Shown here: positions 33,765 to 38,886 of the stretch, piece after piece
Layout: the number at the start of each line of letters is the position of its first letter
How positions within the stretch are numbered: the stretch's first letter is position 1
Assembly (NCBI RefSeq): GCF_029240175.1
Contig: NZ_JARBTM010000024.1
Span: 1 to 38,886 of the forward strand
Length of the DNA stretch: 38,886 nucleotides
Origin: Anaerosolibacter sp.
GTDB taxonomy: Bacteria > Bacillota > Clostridia > Peptostreptococcales > Thermotaleaceae
Reading direction: 5' to 3'
Translations under genes and position numbers: made by a program
The notes under the pieces: model-generated
Database searches by the model: none
What the model saw: only the letters and a program-made list of their open reading frames with translations
What the model was told of the DNA's origin: nothing

Positions 33765-34496
33765 TTACTTATCTTCTGCTTGCCCTAGCAAGTCTGACAC
33801 CGTTCCAATTTCAATATTCTCATTCTTAATATTTCGAATAATCTCAGGTAAAGCCTTTGCCGTCTCTGGCTTAGGATGCATGAGCAATATTGCGCCTCTA
33901 TGGGGTTTCTTCATGACCCTATTTAAGATTACCTCAGCGGTAGAGCCTTCTTTCCAGTCTATGGTATCTACACTCCAGAGAACTGTAGTATACCCTAGCT
34001 CTTTTGCTACCTCCAGGGTCACTTCATTAAAATCCCCTGCAGGCGGTGCAAAATAGCGGCTCTTTATGCCTAAAGCATTTTCTATGGCTTGTTCCGTCCT
34101 TATGATTTCAGAACGATTGGTTTCTCGATCGATTTTACTGTGCATCTTATGGCTGTAGCCATGATTCCCGATTTCATGGCCATGGCTGTATATTTCCTTT
34201 AACAGCTCTGGATACTTAGCTGCCCATCGCCCTGAGACAAAAAAGGTAATCTGTATGTTTTCTTCATCCAGCGTTTTAAGGATATCGGGAATCACTTCAT
34301 TGCCCCAATCCACATTACAGGTGATGGCAAATTTATTGGACGCAGGATCACCATTTCGTATAGGTTCATTGGCACTGGTATACCACAGGGTACTTTTTGT
34401 CAGGCTACTCAGGAAAAATATTCCTGTAATCATCATAATCGTAGCAATGATTAATCCAATGTATATGCTTCTTTTTGAAACAACCACAATCCGCAT
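33765..34496 (-). CDS. Polysaccharide deacetylase (NodB/PdaB-like)
   Basis: A 243-aa single-pass membrane or secreted NodB-homology deacetylase. The TM/signal anchor is at about 10-32, and the NodB domain covers 50-235. Motif 1 is degenerate, NVDWG instead of TFDDG, keeping one Asp, as in PdaB-like members. Motif 2 (HGHEIGNHGYSH) supplies both metal His, followed by FAPPAGDFN, WSVDTIDW and LLMHPKPET. It would deacetylate peptidoglycan or a related glycan, if active. Start ATG 34496 has AGGAGG 6 nt upstream; a longer frame to 34550 lacks one. It follows the response regulator gene by 125 nt and may be in its regulon. Confidence 0.88.
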   Translation of the reverse strand: MRIVVVSKRSIYIGLIIATIMMITGIFFLSSLTKSTLWYTSANEPIRNGDPASNKFAITCNVDWGNEVIPDILKTLDEENIQITFFVSGRWAAKYPELLKEIYSHGHEIGNHGYSHKMHSKIDRETNRSEIIRTEQAIENALGIKSRYFAPPAGDFNEVTLEVAKELGYTTVLWSVDTIDWKEGSTAEVILNRVMKKPHRGAILLMHPKPETAKALPEIIRNIKNENIEIGTVSDLLGQAEDK

Positions 34497-34621
34497 TTCT
34501 AACCTCCTAAAATGAAATGATTTATTCTTTGTATAAGTATCTATATTCATTTCATTCTAGAAAAATCTCTGTAAGAAGCTATTTAATTCATTCATAGGGT
34601 TTGTTTTCTGCCTATTTTAAA

Positions 34622-35308
34622 CTACGCGTTAAACCTATATCCCGATCCCCATATGGTCTCAATATACTCTGGATTTGATGAATCTTTTTCAATCTTTTTT
34701 CTTATTTTCTGGATATGAACGGCCACGGTTGCCATATCTCCATAGTATTCTTCGCCCCATAAAGTATCAAAGATCTGATCCTTACTAAAAACATTATTGG
34801 GATTGGACGCTAAAAATAGTAATAACTCATACTCTTTTGTGGTTAATTGAACTTCTTTTCCATTTACAAAAACCCGATGGGCTACTGTGTTGATTTCTAG
34901 CCCTTTGCAGCTTATAATCTCATTTGATACCTTTTTTCCCATAAGGCGTTCATATCTTTTGATATGGGATTTTACTCTAGCCACTAATTCTGCTGGACTA
35001 AAAGGTTTTGTTAAATAATCATCGGCACCAAAGCCTAATCCTCTGATTTTATCTATATCTTCATTTCTAGCAGAGATAACAATGATGGGGATTTCCAGCT
35101 TTTTTCGTATTTCCTGAATAATCTCATACCCACTTGTATTGGGAAGCATCAAATCCACAAGAATGACGTCGTAAATACCAGACATAGCCTTCTTTAATCC
35201 CTGGGTACCATCATGTGCCATATCTACTTTATAGCCATTTAGCTGAAGATAATCTCTCTCCAATTCTGCAATATTCATATCATCCTCAATAATTAAGATC
35301 GTGCTCAT
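34622..35308 (-). CDS. OmpR/PhoB-family response regulator
   Basis: A 228-aa two-component regulator. The receiver domain (1-115) has DD at 8-9, the phospho-acceptor Asp in VILVDLMLPN (about 51), the Ser/Thr switch in VISAR, and the Lys in TKPFSPAEL. The winged-helix Trans_reg_C domain (about 130-228) ends with PEYIETIWGSGYRF. Start ATG 35308 follows GGAGG by 7 nt, placed 19 nt after the kinase stop, so the pair is co-transcribed. Targets may include the operon itself and the deacetylase downstream. Confidence 0.93.
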   Translation of the reverse strand: MSTILIIEDDMNIAELERDYLQLNGYKVDMAHDGTQGLKKAMSGIYDVILVDLMLPNTSGYEIIQEIRKKLEIPIIVISARNEDIDKIRGLGFGADDYLTKPFSPAELVARVKSHIKRYERLMGKKVSNEIISCKGLEINTVAHRVFVNGKEVQLTTKEYELLLFLASNPNNVFSKDQIFDTLWGEEYYGDMATVAVHIQKIRKKIEKDSSNPEYIETIWGSGYRFNA

Positions 35309-35327
35309 CTGAAATCCTCCTTTCACC

Positions 35328-36449
35328 TTATCTAATAACTGGAAGCATGATTGTAAAGCAGCTTCCTTGTCCTTCTATACTGGAAACCATAATGTTTCCT
35401 CCATGGCTTTCTACCAGTTCTTTAGCAATTGCCAAACCCAAACCTGTACTCATAAGATCTTTTGTACGCTCTAGATCCATTCTGTAGAATCTATCAAATA
35501 TATATGGGAGTCTATCTTTAGGGATTCCAGGACCATTATCTTTTATCTGAATATGGGCGAAGTCATCTTGCATAAACAACTCTACACATACACTTAAACA
35601 CTCTTCATTCCCATACTTCACTGCATTACCAATGATATTTTTTATAGCTTGCTGTATTCTTTTTCCATCTAAATGAACAAGATGATCGGATTGCATCCCA
35701 TCAATATATTTAAATTGAACTTTCCGTTCTTCTAGCTCATACTGAAACTCTTCCATAAGATCGTTCATATAGGAACGGATCTGTAGATCCTGATATTGAA
35801 AATCCAATTTCTCCATATCCAGTTTTGAAAACAAAAAAAGATCATCAATCAGTTTATTTATATAAATGGCATTATGCTGTATGATTTTCAAATATTTGCT
35901 GTTTTTTTCAGGGGATGAAACAACGCCATCGAGTATTGCTTCAATATAACCTTGAATAGATGCAATCGGAGTTTTTAGATCATGGGAAATATTTGCGATC
36001 AAATCCTTCCTATTTTTTTCATAAGCGAGCTTCATTTCTTCACTTTTCTGCAGCTTTTTTGCCATCTCATTGAAGGAATGGATCAATACGCCAAATTCAT
36101 TGGTAATCTCATAATCTACTTTCACATCATAGTTTCCTTTTGCAATTTCGTCTACGGCATCTTTCAGCTGATCCATGGGTTGAAATATCTTTTTCTCCAA
36201 ACGCCACAGGAAAGATAGATTCAGGATTTCTTTGATACTAATAAAAACTGCAAAGAAGATGGCAATTCCTTGGTTGCCTATCCATTTAAGCAGTAGATAC
36301 ACTAGGGAAAGATTAAATAAAAAAACAACGAGGCGACCCCATTTAACGTATCGATGATACAAATGAAAGTCCTTATGATAGCAGCAGTATTCTTCATGGC
36401 CCTCATGAAAATGTCTATGAACTTCCCTATGACCCTTGAGCATATTCAT
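35328..36449 (-). CDS. Histidine kinase with His/Cys-rich N-terminus
   Basis: A 373-aa sensor kinase. Residues 1-36 are cytoplasmic and rich in metal ligands: eight His (7, 11, 13, 15, 18, 25, 29, 32) and adjacent CC (22-23). Two TM helices (about 38-57 and 62-80) have almost no external loop, as in intramembrane-sensing kinases. A HAMP domain (about 85-140) follows, then HisKA with NISHDLKTPIASIQGY and HATPase with NIIGNAVKYG, DNGPGIPKDRLPYIFDRFYR and STGLGLAIAKELVE, all intact. The ligand, perhaps a transition metal bound by the His/Cys tail, is inferred. The start is uncertain by one codon: GTG 36452 or ATG 36449, after GAGGG. Confidence 0.9.
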   Translation of the reverse strand: MNMLKGHREVHRHFHEGHEEYCCYHKDFHLYHRYVKWGRLVVFLFNLSLVYLLLKWIGNQGIAIFFAVFISIKEILNLSFLWRLEKKIFQPMDQLKDAVDEIAKGNYDVKVDYEITNEFGVLIHSFNEMAKKLQKSEEMKLAYEKNRKDLIANISHDLKTPIASIQGYIEAILDGVVSSPEKNSKYLKIIQHNAIYINKLIDDLFLFSKLDMEKLDFQYQDLQIRSYMNDLMEEFQYELEERKVQFKYIDGMQSDHLVHLDGKRIQQAIKNIIGNAVKYGNEECLSVCVELFMQDDFAHIQIKDNGPGIPKDRLPYIFDRFYRMDLERTKDLMSTGLGLAIAKELVESHGGNIMVSSIEGQGSCFTIMLPVIR

Positions 36450-36476
36450 CACCTGTTTTCCCTCATTATTTACTCT

Positions 36477-36506
36477 ATTATATCACTTTTTGATGTCCAT
36501 CAAAAA
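36477..36506 (-). promoter_or_regulatory. Kinase-regulator promoter with perfect 9-bp palindrome
   Basis: Minus-strand extended -10 TGATATAAT (36485-36477) lies 1 nt downstream of TTTTTGATG/CATCAAAAA (36487-36495 and 36498-36506, 2-nt centre). The palindrome covers the -35 region and could be an autoregulatory operator. Confidence 0.55.
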
Positions 36507-36512
36507 TAGCAT

Positions 36513-36552
36513 GTAAGGGTGCTAAAACCTTTCGGTTTCTTAACACCCTTAC
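36513..36552 (-). terminator. Terminator of the His/Cys-rich protein gene
   Basis: Long stem with GTAAGGGTG arms (36552-36534 with 36529-36513) capped by a CGAA-type loop, followed by TGCTATTTTTG on minus, 38 nt after the stop at 36591. Confidence 0.65.
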
Positions 36553-36590
36553 GTTCAAATCTTCTTCCTAAATACGCTCTATCTCTTCCT

Positions 36591-37262
36591 TTACCAAGTT
36601 AAGTTTAACTCTGCTTCAAGATTGATATCATGGATTTCATCGGATTCTTTTTTCTGCTTCCCGCTAACCACAAGCAGTACTTTTTGTATCTCATTGTTCC
36701 TATTAATTTGTACTTTGATATCTATATTTATGTCTTCTGTCTGGCAGAATTCTTCCATGCAGCAGCAATGAGATTCACGGTCTTCTTGAAGGCCCTTGTG
36801 CTGCATCTTTTGCTGAATCATATCTTTTAGATCTTGAGGTAATCCGTTGATGTTAATGGATAATGCTACACCCTTGTCTTCCTGTTCATCCATTTCCATG
36901 TTGTTCAATGTATTCAGTACAAATGCAATCCTTGAAAGCTTGCCCTTTACTCCGCAGCATTTTCTGCTATGAAGCTGGTGTTGTTGTTGGATGTGCTTCA
37001 TAAAACCATGGTGGGAACCTTCACAGCAATTCTCCATGTTAAACTCGGTACTGCTCTCATGTTTCACTTTCTTTCCTTCATAATCTACCTCTGTGCTGAT
37101 TTTGGATTTCACTTGGCCGTTTAAGGTATTTTTTTCAAACTCTTTTTCTAGATGAAACACTTTCACTTGATCTCTTCTAGCCTCTGCTTTTAATGTCCCT
37201 CTAAAAACTTCCTTTTCCTTTAATACTTTTACCACATCATACATTAATTTGATTTTGTTCAT
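36591..37262 (-). CDS. Unrecognised His/Cys-rich protein
   Basis: A 223-aa cytoplasmic protein with no signal peptide. I do not recognise a family. The N-terminal 90 residues are charged and strand-like. Residues 95-130 hold CCEGSHHG, QHQLHSRKCCG and several more His; residues 170-186 hold SHCCCMEEFC. The C-terminal part (about 190-223) is beta-like and acidic. The clustered Cys/His suggests metal binding. Start ATG 37262 has GGAGG 9 nt upstream; the longer frame to 37331 is not supported. It lies directly upstream of the kinase gene that also has a His/Cys-rich tail, and next to an iron-siderophore locus, hinting at a shared metal role. Confidence 0.65.
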   Translation of the reverse strand: MNKIKLMYDVVKVLKEKEVFRGTLKAEARRDQVKVFHLEKEFEKNTLNGQVKSKISTEVDYEGKKVKHESSTEFNMENCCEGSHHGFMKHIQQQHQLHSRKCCGVKGKLSRIAFVLNTLNNMEMDEQEDKGVALSININGLPQDLKDMIQQKMQHKGLQEDRESHCCCMEEFCQTEDINIDIKVQINRNNEIQKVLLVVSGKQKKESDEIHDINLEAELNLTW

Positions 37263-37380
37263 ATGAAATGACCTCCTTTTTTTATTTACAAGGTCATTAT
37301 AAAAGATGAAATTAAACTCCCTATAAAGCAATTTTAAAAATTCTATAAAGTTTGTTTAAGTTTTTATAGCAACATTTAGA

Positions 37381-37407
37381 GAGCCACTGAAAATCTTTCA
37401 GTGGCTC
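37381..37407 (-). terminator. Hairpin after the siderophore-binding gene
   Basis: A perfect 12-bp stem GAGCCACTGAAA/TTTCAGTGGCTC (37381-37392 with 37396-37407), 30 nt after the stop at 37437. The T-run is poor on both strands, so it may work more as a stabilising end hairpin. Confidence 0.6.
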
Positions 37408-37436
37408 CCTTGCTATCATTTCATATTTGATTTTTA

Positions 37437-38402
37437 TTAGAATTTATCTGATTCTATAAAGCTTTCAATATCATCAAGCATTAAATTCGCTGCTTTCACG
37501 CCGCCAGCTGTGTTCCAGATGGCGTCATCAACCTTATAAATTTTGTTGTTTTTAACAGCATTTAAGGTTTTAAACATCGGGTCTTCTAACCACTCTGTTT
37601 CTCTAGCAGCTCCTTGACCATCTCCCGTCTCATATGTAAAGTAGAAGATCACCTGTCCATCTGCCTCTGTTAATCTTTCTTTACCTATTTCCACTGTAAA
37701 TTCGTCACTTCTTTGGTTTTCCGGTCTTGCAAAGCCCAACTGCTTCAGTATGGTGCCTGAGAAAGTATCTCCTAAATAGATTCTTGTTTTACCCGGCATA
37801 AACCTTACGATAGATATTTCCGTCTTTAGCTTATCTCCTGCCAACTCTGCAATGCTTGTGATACGGTCATCGAAGCTCTTGATGATTTCATTTCCTTCTG
37901 CCTCTTTATTTAATACCTTTGCGTAGAATGCAAAGTTTGCTTTCCATTCTCCCCTTAACGTATCGGAATAAACGGTAGGCGCGATTTGGGAAAGCTGATC
38001 GTAAATCTTTTCATGTCTCATCTTATTGCCAATAATTAGATCCGGCTCCAATACTGCGATTGCTTCTATGTTTACTTGGCTTTCTTCTCCTAAGTTTTGA
38101 ACCCCTTCCATATCCTTTTCGATATGTTTATACCAAGGATTACCTGTCCAAGACTTTACAGCACCTACTGGCTTTACACCTAATTCAAGCAGCGCCTCTG
38201 TACCTTCATTGGTCAATACAACAACCCTCTTAGGCTCACCTATAATCTCCGTTTGTCCCATGGCATGCTCTATCATTCTTACTTGAACATCTGCATTTGC
38301 TTTCTCCTGTGTTTCTTCCATTTTCTGTCCAGTGGAGCATGCTGTAAATACCACTGCTAAAGCCAAAACGGTTAACATTGCTATTATTTTTTTTACTTTC
38401 AT
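37437..38402 (-). CDS. Iron-siderophore ABC transporter substrate-binding lipoprotein
   Basis: A 321-aa periplasmic-binding-protein-like lipoprotein with a type II signal (lipobox VFTAC, Cys22). The class III (FecB/FhuD-type) fold markers are RVVVLTNEGTEALLELGVKPVGA, EAIAVLEPDLIIGN, GDTFSGTILKQLGFARP and IFYFTYETGDGQGA, with a long alpha-helical backbone between lobes. It captures ferric-siderophore (hydroxamate or citrate type not resolvable) for the permease encoded divergently at 38590. AAAGGAG lies 8 nt before ATG 38402. The promoter on minus is beside a Fur box, so it should be derepressed in low iron. Confidence 0.92.
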   Translation of the reverse strand: MKVKKIIAMLTVLALAVVFTACSTGQKMEETQEKANADVQVRMIEHAMGQTEIIGEPKRVVVLTNEGTEALLELGVKPVGAVKSWTGNPWYKHIEKDMEGVQNLGEESQVNIEAIAVLEPDLIIGNKMRHEKIYDQLSQIAPTVYSDTLRGEWKANFAFYAKVLNKEAEGNEIIKSFDDRITSIAELAGDKLKTEISIVRFMPGKTRIYLGDTFSGTILKQLGFARPENQRSDEFTVEIGKERLTEADGQVIFYFTYETGDGQGAARETEWLEDPMFKTLNAVKNNKIYKVDDAIWNTAGGVKAANLMLDDIESFIESDKF

Positions 38403-38445
38403 ACAAATTCTCCTTTGTTTTGTGAGTTTTATAATTACGATTCAA

Positions 38446-38474
38446 ATAATATCACATGTTTTTTCTAATTGCAA
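38446..38474 (-). promoter_or_regulatory. Promoter of the siderophore-binding gene
   Basis: TTGCAA (38474-38469), 17-nt spacer ending in TGTGA, and TATTAT (38451-38446) on minus, about 45 nt before the start codon. Confidence 0.75.
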
Positions 38475-38492
38475 TATGTTATCATTTAATTA

Positions 38493-38507
38493 TAGAAATC
38501 ATTATCA
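38493..38507. promoter_or_regulatory. Fur box between divergent iron-uptake genes
   Basis: TAGAAATCATTATCA fits the 7-1-7 Fur site TGATAATNATTATCA on its reverse strand (one half exact, the other 5 of 7). It touches the -35 of the plus-strand promoter and lies just upstream of the minus-strand one. Confidence 0.75.
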
Positions 38508-38536
38508 TTGACATCTATTCGACAATGCCCTATACT
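38508..38536 (+). promoter_or_regulatory. Promoter of the siderophore permease operon
   Basis: TTGACA (38508-38513), 17-nt spacer, TATACT (38531-38536), immediately following the Fur box. Confidence 0.82.
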
Positions 38537-38589
38537 TTAATTGGATTACTATGGTTTTAACTATTTCTACTGAGAGGATGTTATATCCA

Positions 38590-38886
38590 GTGAATATGAA
38601 GCTTCATAACTTATCATTAGAGAGTACTCGCTCTAAGTTCATTGTACTCATTCTATTTTTCGTTCTACTGATGGCTAGTTTTTTAGGAAGTTTATTGTTG
38701 GGTTACATAAAAACTTCATGGATTGATTTAATGAATACCTATGGAAATTATTCAGAAAGCACAGCCCACATTATCATAAAAACCTCAAGAATGCCCAGGG
38801 CACTGACGGCCCTCTTTATAGGCGCCAGCTTAAGCCTGTCCGGTGCACTGATGCAAACCCTTACAAAAAACCCCATGGCTTCACCA
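38590..38886 (+). CDS. FecCD-family iron-siderophore permease, N-terminal part
   Basis: The open frame runs off the right edge after about 99 codons. The visible part has the first TM helix (KFIVLILFFVLLMASFLGSL), then IIIKTSRMPRALTALFIGAS and LSLSGALMQTLTKNPMAS, the classic start of FecCD (BtuC-type) permeases with the R-x-PR motif. Subunit of the ABC importer whose binding protein is divergent at 37437. Start is uncertain: ATG 38578 abuts the AGAGG, GTG 38590 is 12 nt after it, and ATG 38596 is 18 nt after it. Confidence 0.85.
   Translation, partial: MNMKLHNLSLESTRSKFIVLILFFVLLMASFLGSLLLGYIKTSWIDLMNTYGNYSESTAHIIIKTSRMPRALTALFIGASLSLSGALMQTLTKNPMASP

Overview
The window looks like a chromosomal segment of a low-to-medium GC Clostridia member, something like Alkaliphilus. 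The grounds are strong AGGAGG-type ribosome sites, AT-rich spacers, a T-box leader, a Gram-positive LexA box, a three-SLH S-layer protein, and an IStron, an element type known mainly from clostridia. The genus is inference. Genes are mostly short operons, largely on the minus strand.  Left third (1-11.4 kb): the 5' end of a mannitol PTS gene with its promoter, a secreted CAP-domain protein, a PAS-GGDEF-EAL c-di-GMP enzyme, RecQ, a small unknown protein, a large S-layer-type protein, and a CaCA-family cation exchanger. The exchanger is preceded by a textbook promoter, a yybP-ykoY (manganese) riboswitch and its terminator.  Middle (11.4-20 kb): an HxlR regulator and a divergent FMN reductase form what looks like a redox-sensing pair. 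An IStron (self-splicing group I intron core plus TnpB and a probable omega-RNA) lies between the hxlR promoter with a likely ribosome site and the hxlR start codon. A 46-nt inverted repeat brackets tnpB and would fold the 3' end of the element back to the intron core. Then come mscL, a 26-nt 5' fragment of a tRNA-Ser gene, a GNAT acetyltransferase, tadA behind a GGDEF gene, and a two-gene radical-SAM/DUF4130 DNA-repair operon whose promoter carries two LexA (SOS) boxes.  20-28 kb: a complete Wadjet anti-plasmid/anti-transformation operon in the order jetD-jetA-jetB-jetC, with overlapping genes, followed by a small coiled-coil protein and a terminator. A hairpin-rich inverted-repeat element lies behind its promoter.  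Right third (28-38.9 kb): a nitroreductase and a B3/4-domain protein, then a class I lysyl-tRNA synthetase under T-box control, a secreted stalk-domain protein, and a polysaccharide deacetylase. Next are a histidine kinase/response regulator pair whose kinase has a His/Cys-rich cytoplasmic N-terminus, and an unrecognised His/Cys-rich protein. The window closes with a divergent Fur-box-controlled iron-siderophore uptake locus: binding lipoprotein on minus, permease on plus and truncated by the window end.  The most noteworthy systems are the IStron interrupting hxlR expression, the Wadjet operon, the metal-linked riboswitch/exchanger pair, and the His/Cys-rich kinase locus.
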